Shown: piece by piece, positions 44,192 to 52,271 of the stretch | Position numbering within the stretch: position 1 is the stretch's first letter | Layout: the number at the start of each line of letters is the position of its first letter | Assembly: GCF_007858275.1 (NCBI RefSeq) | Contig: NZ_VFEV01000027.1 | Coordinates: 21,736 to 85,735, forward strand | Reading direction: 5' to 3' | DNA length: 64,000 nt | DNA from: Pseudomonas proteolytica | Lineage (GTDB): Bacteria; Pseudomonadota; Gammaproteobacteria; Pseudomonadales; Pseudomonadaceae | Position numbers and translations under genes: made by a program | Notes under the pieces: model-generated | What the model saw: only the letters and a program-made list of their open reading frames with translations | Databases searched by the model: none | What the model was told of the DNA's origin: nothing

Positions 44192-45586
44192 ATGGCAAGT
44201 TTTTCCCATTCGGTCGGTGCATTGACCTACCGTTTCGACAGCCTCAAGGACGTGATGGCCAAGGCCAGTCCCGCACGCTCCGGGGATTTTCTCGCAGGCG
44301 TCGCCGCGCAGAACGATGGCGAACGGGTTGCGGCGCAAATGGCCCTGGCCAATATCCCGTTGAAGCACTTCCTTGAAGAGGCGCTGATCCCTTACGAAAG
44401 CGATGAAGTCACCCGGCTGATCATCGACACCCACGACCAGCAAGCCTTTGCCGTGGTCAGCCACCTGACCGTCGGCGGCTTGCGCGACTGGCTGCTCAGC
44501 GACGCCGCCGACGAACACAGCCTGCGCGCCCTGGCGCCAGGGCTAACCCCGGAAATGGCCGCCGCCGTGTCGAAGATCATGCGCGTGCAGGACCTGGTGC
44601 TGGTGGCGCAGAAGATCCGCGTCGTTACCCAATTTCGCGGCACCCTGGGCCTGCGCGGGCGCCTGTCCACACGCCTGCAACCCAACCACCCTACGGATGA
44701 ACCGGCGGGCATTGCCGCGAGCATCCTCGACGGGCTGCTGTACGGCAACGGCGACGCCATGATCGGCATCAACCCGGCCACCGACAGCATCGCCTCGATC
44801 TGCGCCATGCTGGAGATGCTCGACGCGATCATCCAGCGCTACGAGATTCCGACCCAGGCCTGCGTGCTGACCCACGTCACCACCTCCATCGAGGCGATCA
44901 ACCGGGGCGTGCCCCTGGACCTGGTGTTCCAGTCGATTGCCGGCACCGAAGCGGCCAACGCCAGCTTCGGGATCAACCTGAATGTGCTGCAGGAAGGCTA
45001 CGATGCGGGCTTGAGCCTGAATCGCGGGACCCTGGGGCAAAACCTGATGTATTTCGAGACCGGGCAAGGCAGTGCCCTGTCGGCCAACGCGCACTTTGGC
45101 ATCGACCAGCAAACCTGCGAAACCCGCGCCTACGCCGTGGCGCGGCATTTCAAGCCGTTCCTGGTCAACACTGTGGTCGGTTTTATCGGCCCCGAGTACC
45201 TGTACAACGGCAAGCAGATCATCCGCGCCGGCCTCGAAGACCACTTCTGCGGCAAGCTGCTGGGCGTGCCCATGGGGTGCGACATCTGCTACACCAACCA
45301 TGCCGAAGCCGACCAGGATGATATGGACACCCTGCTGACCCTGCTGGGCGTGGCCGGGATCAACTTCATCATGGGCATCCCGGGCTCCGACGACATCATG
45401 CTCAACTACCAGACCACGTCCTTTCACGACGCGCTCTACGCCCGCCAGACCCTGGGGCTCAAGCCCGCGCCGGAATTCGAACAGTGGCTGGCGAAAATGG
45501 GCATCTTCACGCAAGCCGATGGCAAGGTGCAGTTTGGCAACAACCTGCCACCGGCCTTCCGCCATGCCTTGGCGCAATTGGGATGA
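44192..45586 (+). CDS. eutB: Ethanolamine ammonia-lyase large subunit
   Basis: The 464-aa subunit of the adenosylcobalamin-dependent lyase splits ethanolamine into acetaldehyde and ammonia. It starts MASFSHSVGALTYRFDSLKD, and conserved stretches include YGNGDAMIGINPATDS and GVPMGCDICYTNHAEADQDD. It has a good Shine-Dalgarno (GGAGAG). The ATG of a short eutC version overlaps its stop. There are no microcompartment shell genes nearby, as usual in Pseudomonas. Confidence 0.97.
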   Translation: MASFSHSVGALTYRFDSLKDVMAKASPARSGDFLAGVAAQNDGERVAAQMALANIPLKHFLEEALIPYESDEVTRLIIDTHDQQAFAVVSHLTVGGLRDWLLSDAADEHSLRALAPGLTPEMAAAVSKIMRVQDLVLVAQKIRVVTQFRGTLGLRGRLSTRLQPNHPTDEPAGIAASILDGLLYGNGDAMIGINPATDSIASICAMLEMLDAIIQRYEIPTQACVLTHVTTSIEAINRGVPLDLVFQSIAGTEAANASFGINLNVLQEGYDAGLSLNRGTLGQNLMYFETGQGSALSANAHFGIDQQTCETRAYAVARHFKPFLVNTVVGFIGPEYLYNGKQIIRAGLEDHFCGKLLGVPMGCDICYTNHAEADQDDMDTLLTLLGVAGINFIMGIPGSDDIMLNYQTTSFHDALYARQTLGLKPAPEFEQWLAKMGIFTQADGKVQFGNNLPPAFRHALAQLG

Positions 45587-45600
45587 AGAAGGAGCCTGAA

Positions 45601-46425
45601 GTGCAGACCGACACACCTCCAAGCGATAACCCATGGCTGGAACTGCGACGCCTGACCCCGGCGCGGATTGCCCTGGGCCGCACCGGCACCAGCATCCCCA
45701 CCGGCGCGCAACTGGACTTCCAGTTCGCCCACGCCCAGGCGCGGGACGCGGTGCACCTACCGTTCGACCATGCCGGCCTGAGCAGTCAGATGGCCGAGCG
45801 CGGCCGCGACAGCCTGTTGCTGCACAGCGCCGCCCCCGACCGCCATAGCTACCTGCAGCGCCCGGACCTGGGGCGGCGCCTGAGCGATGAGTCGGCGCAG
45901 ACCCTGCGCGACTACGCCCTGGCCAACCCGGGTGGCGTGGACCTGGCGGTAGTGGTGGCCGATGGTTTATCGGCGCTGGCGGTGCATAAACATACCGTGC
46001 CGTTTCTGACACGCATGGAAGAACAGACCCACGCTGAAGGCTGGTCGTTGTCGCCGGTGATCCTGGTGGAACAAGGCCGGGTCGCGGTCGCCGATGAAAT
46101 CGGTCAGTTGCTCGGCGCCAAAATGGTGGTGATCCTGATCGGCGAACGGCCGGGGCTCAGCTCGCCGGACAGCCTGGGGCTGTATTTCACCTACAACCCC
46201 AAGGTGGGCCTGACCGATGCGTACCGCAACTGCATTTCCAACGTGCGCCTGGAGGGCCTGAGCTACGGCATGGCGGCCCACCGTTTGCTGTACTTGATGC
46301 GCGAGGCCTGCCGGCGACAGCTGTCGGGGGTCAACCTCAAGGACGAGGCGCAGGTTCAGACCCTGGAAACCGATGATCCGGACTTGATGAAAGGCAACTT
46401 CCTACTCAGCCCGCCCAAGGACTGA
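45601..46425 (+). CDS. eutC: Ethanolamine ammonia-lyase small subunit
   Basis: The 274-aa small subunit helps form the cobalamin site of the lyase with EutB. ARIALGRTGTSIPTGAQLDFQ near the start and the end part SYGMAAHRLLYLMREACRRQ are typical. I prefer the GTG at 45601, which has AAGGAG 6 nt upstream, over the ATG at 45583, which overlaps the eutB stop but lacks a Shine-Dalgarno. Both give a functional-looking N-terminus. It is the last gene of the operon. Confidence 0.93.
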   Translation: MQTDTPPSDNPWLELRRLTPARIALGRTGTSIPTGAQLDFQFAHAQARDAVHLPFDHAGLSSQMAERGRDSLLLHSAAPDRHSYLQRPDLGRRLSDESAQTLRDYALANPGGVDLAVVVADGLSALAVHKHTVPFLTRMEEQTHAEGWSLSPVILVEQGRVAVADEIGQLLGAKMVVILIGERPGLSSPDSLGLYFTYNPKVGLTDAYRNCISNVRLEGLSYGMAAHRLLYLMREACRRQLSGVNLKDEAQVQTLETDDPDLMKGNFLLSPPKD

Positions 46426-46530
46426 TACCAGCACGATTGCGATTTTTCGCCGCTTTAGGCAGCATCAAGCAGCGGGCGCCCGAGTAAAGGACCGTTTGCC
46501 GTCGTATTCCTATAGAAGTTGAGGCCTAGC

Positions 46531-46989
46531 ATGCGGATCACTCAAGCGACTCTGGAACACCTGGACCTGTTGACCCCGTTATTCGTCAAATACCGTGAGT
46601 TCTATGGCGCGCTGCCCTTTCCTGACTCATCCCGGGCCTTTCTGGAAAAGCGCCTGCGGCGCAAGGAATCGGTAATCTACCTGGCCCTGCCCGATGACGA
46701 CGACAGCAAATTGCTCGGCTTTTGCCAGCTGTATCCGAGCTTTTCTTCGCTGTCATTGAAACGGGTGTGGATCCTCAACGACATCTACGTCGCCGAGGAT
46801 GCCCGGCGCCAATTGGTGGCCGATAACCTGATGCGTACCGCAAAAAAGATGGCCAAGGAAACCAATGCCGTGCGCTTGCGCGTATCGACCAGCAGCGATA
46901 ACGCCGTGGCGCAGAAGACCTATGAGTCCATGGGCTTTCGTGAAGACACCGAGTTCAAGAACTACACGCTCCCGATCAGCGAAGACTGA
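46531..46989 (+). CDS. GNAT family N-acetyltransferase
   Basis: The 152-aa protein has the GNAT acetyl-CoA fold: LGFCQLYPSFSSLSLKRVW, the central beta strand WILNDIYVAEDARRQLVADN (Q/RxxGxG-like loop degenerate), and the C-terminal SSDNAVAQKTYESMGFRED. The acceptor is not identifiable. The ATG at 46531 was chosen; an upstream TTG at 46519 is less likely. It stands alone behind eutC and is followed by a REP pair. Confidence 0.88.
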   Translation: MRITQATLEHLDLLTPLFVKYREFYGALPFPDSSRAFLEKRLRRKESVIYLALPDDDDSKLLGFCQLYPSFSSLSLKRVWILNDIYVAEDARRQLVADNLMRTAKKMAKETNAVRLRVSTSSDNAVAQKTYESMGFREDTEFKNYTLPISED

Positions 46990-47003
46990 AACACCGCAAA
47001 AAA

Positions 47004-47094
47004 ATGTAGGAGCTGGCTTGCCTGCGATAACCTCACCGAGGTCTGGCTGACACACCGAGGTGCCTGCATCGCAGGCAAGCCAGCTCCCACATTT
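47004..47094. repeat. REP pair between GNAT gene and dedA
   Basis: AATGTAGGAGCTGGCTTGCCTGCGAT and its inverted partner ATCGCAGGCAAGCCAGCTCCCACATTT lie at 47004-47029 and 47069-47094, with ACCTCACCGAGGT/ACACCGAGGTGC inner arms. This is the last REP element in the window. Confidence 0.85.
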
Positions 47095-47277
47095 GGATCA
47101 GTGCTAGGCAGAATAGCTGCGACATCCCCCGCTACAAAACCAACACGCATTTCATCATTCAATCCGTATAATGCCGACCTTTTAGGACTGTAAGAAAACC
47201 GGCATACGCCTGTAGCCTTATTGCCCGAAGCTTCCGCACAGGCCCGCTGAGCCAGGCCGTCCACACAGGTGCCATCC

Positions 47278-47934
47278 ATGGATTTCAACCCGCTCGACCT
47301 TATCCTGCATCTCGACGTGTACCTCGACTTGCTGGTAACCAATTACGGTCCGTGGATCTACGCCATCCTGTTCCTGGTGATTTTTTGCGAAACCGGCCTG
47401 GTGGTCATGCCGTTCCTGCCGGGCGATTCGCTGCTGTTCATTGCCGGCGCCGTAGCTGCAGGCGGCGGCATGGACCCGGTCCTGCTGGGCGGCCTGCTGA
47501 TGCTGGCGGCGATCATGGGTGACAGTACCAACTACGTGATCGGCCGAACCGCCGGGGAACGCTTGTTCAGCAACCCCAACTCGAAAATCTTCCGTCGCGA
47601 CTACCTGCAAAAAACCCACGACTTCTACGACAAGCACGGCGGCAAAACCGTGACCCTGGCGCGCTTCCTGCCGATCCTGCGGACCTTCGCGCCGTTCGTC
47701 GCCGGTGTTGCCAGAATGCCTTACCCGCGGTTCTTCGGCTTCAGCGTGCTGGGCACCATCCTCTGGGTCGGCGGCCTGGTCACCCTCGGCTACTTCTTCG
47801 GCAACGTACCGTTCATCAAGAAAAACCTCTCGCTGCTGGTGGTGTTCATCATCCTGCTGTCGCTGGTGCCGATGATCATTGGCGTGGCCCGCAGCCGCTT
47901 TGGCCGCACCTCATCCGAAGCCAAGCCGCACTGA
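47278..47934 (+). CDS. DedA family membrane protein
   Basis: The 218-aa protein has a typical SNARE-associated/DedA layout: GLVVMPFLPGDSLLFIAGAVA, GDSTNYVIGRTAG, RFLPILRTFAPFVAGVARMP and a final pair of helices. DedA proteins belong to the flippases recycling undecaprenyl phosphate or other lipids. The ATG at 47278 (MDFNPLDLILHLDV) was preferred over a GTG three codons upstream. It is 6 nt before the mtfA-like gene, so both are probably one transcript. A near-consensus TATAAT lies at 47167. Confidence 0.92.
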   Translation: MDFNPLDLILHLDVYLDLLVTNYGPWIYAILFLVIFCETGLVVMPFLPGDSLLFIAGAVAAGGGMDPVLLGGLLMLAAIMGDSTNYVIGRTAGERLFSNPNSKIFRRDYLQKTHDFYDKHGGKTVTLARFLPILRTFAPFVAGVARMPYPRFFGFSVLGTILWVGGLVTLGYFFGNVPFIKKNLSLLVVFIILLSLVPMIIGVARSRFGRTSSEAKPH

Positions 47935-47940
47935 CCGGCC

Positions 47941-48753
47941 ATGTGGTCCCTCAGCGCCTGGCGTCGCCGGCGCCTCCTGGCCAAGCATCCCGTTGCCGAT
48001 GACACCTGGCAGCGGGTGCGCCATCACCTGACCTTCCTCGACGGTATCAGTGCCGAACAGGACCAATGGTTGCGTGAGGCCAGCGTGCTGTTCCTCGCCG
48101 AAAAGCACCTCACCGCCCTGCCCGGTGTCGAACTGCACCAGGAACAACGCCTGCTGCTCGCCGCCCAGGCGCAACTGCCGCTGATGAACCTGGGCGACCT
48201 GGATTGGTACCAGGGTTTCCACGAAATCATCCTTTACCCCGATGACTTCCGCAGCCCCCAGCGCCATCGCGATACCAGCGGCGTGGAACATGAATGGGAC
48301 GGCGAACACAGTGGTGAAGCCTGGCAGCAAGGCCCGGTGATCCTCGCCTGGCCGGGGGTGCTGGCCAGTGGCAATTGGGAAGGCTACAACCTGGTGATCC
48401 ACGAACTGGCGCACAAACTCGACATGCTCAATGGCGACGCCAACGGCCTGCCACCCCTGCACCACGACATGCGCGTCCAGGACTGGGCCAGCGTGATGCA
48501 GAGCGCTTATGACGACCTCAACCGCCAGCTCGACCACAACCCCGACGCCGAAACCGCCATCGACCCCTACGCGGCGGAAAACCCTGCGGAATTTTTTGCC
48601 GTCACCAGCGAGTATTTTTTCAGTGCGCCGGATTTACTCACTGAGAGTTATCCACAGGTCTACGAGCAACTGAGCCACTTTTACCGCCAGGATCCCCTGG
48701 CCCGCCTGAAACATCTGCAGGCCAGCGACCTGCGCTATCAGACTGAAGGCTAA
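47941..48753 (+). CDS. mtfA: Zinc-dependent peptidase of the MtfA (M90) family
   Basis: The 270-aa cytosolic protein carries the zinc motif H154-E-L-A-H158 (NLVIHELAHKLDML) and a downstream Glu in ENPAEFFAVTSEYFF, as in MtfA. In E. coli, MtfA binds the repressor Mlc and has aminopeptidase activity. The start MWSLSAWRRRR directly follows dedA. The order dedA-mtfA-ppa is usual in Pseudomonas. Confidence 0.9.
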   Translation: MWSLSAWRRRRLLAKHPVADDTWQRVRHHLTFLDGISAEQDQWLREASVLFLAEKHLTALPGVELHQEQRLLLAAQAQLPLMNLGDLDWYQGFHEIILYPDDFRSPQRHRDTSGVEHEWDGEHSGEAWQQGPVILAWPGVLASGNWEGYNLVIHELAHKLDMLNGDANGLPPLHHDMRVQDWASVMQSAYDDLNRQLDHNPDAETAIDPYAAENPAEFFAVTSEYFFSAPDLLTESYPQVYEQLSHFYRQDPLARLKHLQASDLRYQTEG

Positions 48754-48798
48754 GTACCGTACGACGTCTGGCGCGTGGCATCGGCACAGGAATATGCC

Positions 48799-48804
48799 TA
48801 TAAT
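48799..48804 (+). promoter_or_regulatory. Likely -10 box of ppa
   Basis: TATAAT lies 60 nt upstream of the ppa ATG. The -35 candidate TGGCAT (48776-48781) is weak, which fits a promoter with an extended upstream contact or regulation. Confidence 0.5.
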
Positions 48805-48864
48805 CGCCGCCACTTTTAGGCCAATCCGGCCAATTTACCTGGCCACCAACGGGGGCAACGCCCA

Positions 48865-49392
48865 ATGAGCTACAGCAAGATTCCGGCTGGCAAAGACCTG
48901 CCGAACGACATCTACGTCGCCATCGAGATTCCGGCCAACCACGCGCCGATCAAATACGAAATCGACAAAGACAGCGACTGCCTGTTCGTTGACCGTTTCA
49001 TGGCCACCCCGATGTTCTACCCGGCCAACTACGGTTTCATCCCTAACACCCTGGCTGACGACGGTGACCCCCTCGACGTGCTGGTCGTGACCCCTTACCC
49101 GGTCACCCCAGGCTCGGTCATCCGCGCTCGCCCGGTGGGCATCCTGAACATGACCGACGACGGCGGCGGCGATGCCAAAGTTATCGCCGTGCCACACGAC
49201 AAGCTGTCCCAGCTGTACGTCGACGTGAAGGAATACACCGACCTGCCGCCACTGTTGCTGGAGCAGATCAAGCACTTCTTCGAGAACTACAAAGACCTCG
49301 AAAAAGGCAAATGGGTGAAGATCGACGGTTGGGGCAACGCAGACGCCGCCCGCGCCGAGATCATGAAGTCGGTAGCCGCCTACAAAGGCTGA
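48865..49392 (+). CDS. ppa: Inorganic pyrophosphatase
   Basis: The 175-aa family I pyrophosphatase hydrolyses PPi and so drives biosynthesis. It starts MSYSKIPAGKDLPNDIYVAI, and the metal-binding motif is DDGDPLDVLVV. The enzyme is soluble and hexameric in the family. It is followed by a strong terminator, which is the end of the conserved backbone on this side. Confidence 0.97.
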   Translation: MSYSKIPAGKDLPNDIYVAIEIPANHAPIKYEIDKDSDCLFVDRFMATPMFYPANYGFIPNTLADDGDPLDVLVVTPYPVTPGSVIRARPVGILNMTDDGGGDAKVIAVPHDKLSQLYVDVKEYTDLPPLLLEQIKHFFENYKDLEKGKWVKIDGWGNADAARAEIMKSVAAYKG

Positions 49393-49419
49393 TACCCGCT
49401 ACTCATTGCCACGGCAATC

Positions 49420-49450
49420 AAAAAAGCCCCGATCATTCGGGGCTTTTTTT
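49420..49450 (+). terminator. Rho-independent terminator of ppa
   Basis: A perfect 13-bp stem (49420-49432 with 49437-49449) of the AAAAAAGCCCCGA type with a 4-nt loop ends in a run of seven T. It starts 27 nt after the stop. Confidence 0.92.
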
Positions 49451-49495
49451 GTGGGAAAAAATAAACGACAAGTTCATTTAGATAAACAAAACAGC

Positions 49496-49610
49496 AACTA
49501 ACGTTTAACTAACCTCAATTCAATCAAGACTTTACTTGCAATAAGGAAATACCTACATACACCAACTCAACGCATGGTTTATTTGATCTAGTTTTCCGGC
49601 CAGTAAACTC
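49496..49610 (+). promoter_or_regulatory. Possible operator region of the S24-type regulator
   Basis: AACTAAC repeats at 49496-49502 and 49507-49513 are spaced one helical turn (11 bp). A dyad AGTTT-N10-AAACT lies at 49591-49610, just before the regulator ATG at 49618. This is consistent with autoregulation but unproven. Confidence 0.35.
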
Positions 49611-49617
49611 TGCGTTT

Positions 49618-50406
49618 ATGAATACATCAGGTGATCGCTTAAGAACGTTACTTAGGGAAGTGCATCTTTCCGCCTCCGACTTCGCCAAGAATCGCGACGT
49701 CACGCCCCAGCATGTCAATAACTGGTTCAAGCGTGGCGTGCCCATGGCCCGGCTCGACGAAATAGCAGAACTGCTGTGTGTCACCAGCCGCTGGCTGCGT
49801 ACCGGCGAAGGCCCCAAACACCCGCCAACCAACTACCACCTGGAAGGCTCCAACCGCGCAAACAACGCCGCCGCACGCGAAGACTGCGGCCACTACCTCT
49901 GCGACCCCAGCAGCGGCCCGGAAAAAGTCGACGTGGAAGTCCCCCTCCACGCCTCCTTCAACGCCCAGGAAACCCTACGCCTGTCCCTGCATACCCTGGA
50001 ACAACTCAACGTCACCGCCGACCGCGCCTTGGGAGCCTATATGGTTGGCAACAGCATGATCGACATCATCCAGGACGGCGCCATCCTGGCCATCGACCGC
50101 GGCCGCACGCAAATCATCGACGGCGAGATCTACGCCCTCGAACACGACGGCATGCTGCGCATCAAATACCTCTACAACCGACCCGGCGGCGGCCTGCGCA
50201 TCCGCAGCCACAACAGCAACGAACACCCCGACGAACTCCTGACCTACGACCAGCGCTTCGAGCAAAACGTCCACATCCTGGGCTGGGTGTTCTGGTGGTC
50301 CACCCTCAACAAACGCCGCCCTCCCGTCCCGCTGGACGACCACCTGATCGGCCACGACAGCTCTAAATCAGACCAGACGCTGGGAAAATCAAATAAATGT
50401 GAGTAA
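49618..50406 (+). CDS. XRE/S24 LexA-like transcriptional regulator
   Basis: The 262-aa protein has a Cro/CI-type helix-turn-helix (about residues 7-62, DFAKNRDVTPQHVNNWFKRG) and a C-terminal S24 peptidase-like domain (about 125-225). The Ser-Lys dyad is present, S146 (GNSMIDII) and K183 (RIKYLY), spaced 37 residues as in LexA (S119/K156). No Ala-Gly or Cys-Gly pair lies where LexA cleaves (about 35 residues before the Ser); the only such pair is C90-G91. It resembles prophage or PrtR-type repressors and lies just before an integrase. An SOS role is an inference. Confidence 0.83.
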   Translation: MNTSGDRLRTLLREVHLSASDFAKNRDVTPQHVNNWFKRGVPMARLDEIAELLCVTSRWLRTGEGPKHPPTNYHLEGSNRANNAAAREDCGHYLCDPSSGPEKVDVEVPLHASFNAQETLRLSLHTLEQLNVTADRALGAYMVGNSMIDIIQDGAILAIDRGRTQIIDGEIYALEHDGMLRIKYLYNRPGGGLRIRSHNSNEHPDELLTYDQRFEQNVHILGWVFWWSTLNKRRPPVPLDDHLIGHDSSKSDQTLGKSNKCE

Positions 50407-50747
50407 CATGCGCGGCACATTTGGCAGGGTCGGCGTAAAGCCCACACACCCTGCCCGGCGACGCGGAGGAGTTCCCGCCGATGCCCCCTTTATCACTTGG
50501 GCGAGCGCTTGAGTGAACGATTGAAGGCTGGTGAGGTTTACCAAAAATAGACTTAACCAGTCCCCGAGAAGCCGGCCACAAGCCGGCTTTTTAATGCCTT
50601 TTTGAAAGCCAGCCTCATCTACTGAAAACCGCGACAGCCTTGCTAGATCAAGGGTTTCAGCCTACTTTTGTTCCTGTGACTTCCGTTTTGATCCGAGGCG
50701 TTCCACGCGTAAGTGGGGGAACAAGTGGGGGAACAGAGGGCGAAAAA
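50407..50747. other. Junction region before the integrase
   Basis: No sure gene is present. It contains a potential 11-codon frame at 50481-50516 (MPPLSLGRALE) with CGGAGGAG 7 nt upstream, then a terminator hairpin at 50569. No tRNA or tmRNA 3' end could be recognised as an attachment site. The integrase promoter is probably in the last 100 bases. Confidence 0.55.
50569..50592 (+). terminator. Hairpin terminator in the junction region
   Basis: AAGCCGGC (50569-50576) pairs with GCCGGCTT (50582-50589) around CACAA, followed by TTT. It would end any short transcript read from the region after the repressor gene. Confidence 0.75.
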
Positions 50748-51986
50748 ATGGGCAAACTGACCGCCAATCAAGTCAAAAACCTGGTTGAGGCAGGGACGTA
50801 CGAAGACGGTGACGGGCTTCGTCTTTTGGTGAAACCCTCAGGACGAAAAACCTGGGTACTCCGCTTTCAATTGAACGGCAAACGCAGGGAGATGGGTCTC
50901 GGGAGCTACCCTCAACTCGACCTGAAAAAAGCCCGCGCAGCCGCCTATGAAAATAAAGTCCATATCCTCAACGGCACTGATCCACTCGCGAAACGACAGG
51001 CTGAACAAGCTGCTCAGCGGGAAGCCGAACGCAGAGAACTGGCACATCTGATAACCTTCGAGAAGTTAGCCTCCGACTACCGTGACGCCCATGGCTCGAG
51101 CTGGTCAGAGAAATGGCGCAAAGGCTGGCTGAGGAAACTCGAGCTCTATGCTTTCCCAATAGTAGGGAAGCTGTCCGCTGACCAGATCGAGACCAAGCAC
51201 CTGATCAAGGCCTTGCAGCCACTCTGGTCAAGCAAGACACGGACGGCTGATGAGGTTCGAGGGCAAATCGAACAGATACTCGATGCCGCAAGAGCCCAAG
51301 GCCTCAGGTCCGGAGAGAATCCGGCTCGCTGGCGCGGTCATCTGGAAAATCTCCTTAGCCGGCATGAGAAGAAGAAAGCTCGCAAACGCCAACATCACCC
51401 GGCATTGAAATGGCAGGACCTTCCAAAACTCATGGAAGCCTTGCGTAAGGACACCAGCCACGTTTCTATCGCAGCTCAGTTACTGATCCTAACCGGTGCT
51501 CGCTCACATATGGTCCGATTCGCACGCTGGGATGAATTCGACCTTGAGGCAGGCCGCTGGTCTTTATCCGACGAACGAATGAAGACCCGCCAGGCTTTCG
51601 CGGTCCCGCTGGCGCCAGAAGTCGTCTCACTACTCAAGAGTCTTCCCAAGCTCGGCCGCGAAAGTCCCTACGTGTTTCCAGGAAGTGGTCGCAGCGGCGT
51701 CATGCATGCCAACGGCATTCGTAACCTGCTGCACGGGCTCGGCTATAAAAGCATCACTCGCCACGGATTCCGCTCAACGTTCCGCGACTGGGCGGGCGAG
51801 CAGACTAATTTCCCTCGAGAGATTTGTGAGCTGGCGCTGGCTCATGATGAGCGAGGAGAAACCGAAAGCGCTTATTCACGATCTGACTTCTTCGAAAAGC
51901 GTCGAGAGCTGATGGAGCTTTGGGCTCAGTACGCCAAAGGTGACAGCGATAGTGAGAATACCCAGAACGACGCAGGGACGCGCTAA
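50748..51986 (+). CDS. P4-like tyrosine integrase
   Basis: The 412-aa protein has an Arm-type N-terminal DUF4102 domain (MGKLTANQVKNLVEAGTYED and the GSYPQLDLKKARAAAYE run), a core-binding domain and a catalytic domain. The catalytic residues are R252 (TGARSHMVRFARW), H339-x-x-R342 (RHGFRSTFRDW) and Y376 (SAYSR). It is intact. The ATG at 50748 follows AGAGGG. Such integrases insert islands at tRNA or similar sites. The attachment site cannot be seen here. Confidence 0.92.
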   Translation: MGKLTANQVKNLVEAGTYEDGDGLRLLVKPSGRKTWVLRFQLNGKRREMGLGSYPQLDLKKARAAAYENKVHILNGTDPLAKRQAEQAAQREAERRELAHLITFEKLASDYRDAHGSSWSEKWRKGWLRKLELYAFPIVGKLSADQIETKHLIKALQPLWSSKTRTADEVRGQIEQILDAARAQGLRSGENPARWRGHLENLLSRHEKKKARKRQHHPALKWQDLPKLMEALRKDTSHVSIAAQLLILTGARSHMVRFARWDEFDLEAGRWSLSDERMKTRQAFAVPLAPEVVSLLKSLPKLGRESPYVFPGSGRSGVMHANGIRNLLHGLGYKSITRHGFRSTFRDWAGEQTNFPREICELALAHDERGETESAYSRSDFFEKRRELMELWAQYAKGDSDSENTQNDAGTR

Positions 51987-51995
51987 TGCTCAAGT

Positions 51996-52271
51996 CTAGC
52001 GGTTGAACTGCCAGGATTTTCCTAAGCGAAGAGTGAGCAAATGGATGGTCAGCAAATAGTAATAGCGCGTCGATTCAGTGTGCTGGTTTAGGTGGTGATT
52101 CAAAAACCACGCAAGGTGTTTTCTCTGCCAAGTCCATGGATTGTCGCGTTGCCAGCGCTCAGCGATCGCTGTTTGGATAGCCTTCGCCTGACGCAGATGG
52201 CGTTGGCGCGTGGTATGTGACCCGGTCAGGATGCCCGCCAGGAACAGCTCCATATCGAATGACTTGCTCAT
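51996..52271 (-). CDS. Small partner protein of the second recombinase, 91 aa
   Basis: The basic protein is rich in His, Arg, Gln and Trp (RQRHLRQAKAIQTAIAERWQ, RKHLAWFLNHHLNQHTEST) and helical. It overlaps the upstream recombinase by 4 nt (ATGA), so it is made with it. It has no known domain that I recognise; a DNA-binding or SAM-like accessory role is only inferred from the pairing. It lies 9 nt from the convergent integrase stop. Confidence 0.72.
   Translation of the reverse strand: MSKSFDMELFLAGILTGSHTTRQRHLRQAKAIQTAIAERWQRDNPWTWQRKHLAWFLNHHLNQHTESTRYYYLLTIHLLTLRLGKSWQFNR

Noticed and set aside
50407..50747. tRNA or tmRNA 3' end as integrase attachment site
   Set aside because: No CCA-ending cloverleaf or tmRNA tail could be recognised before the integrase.
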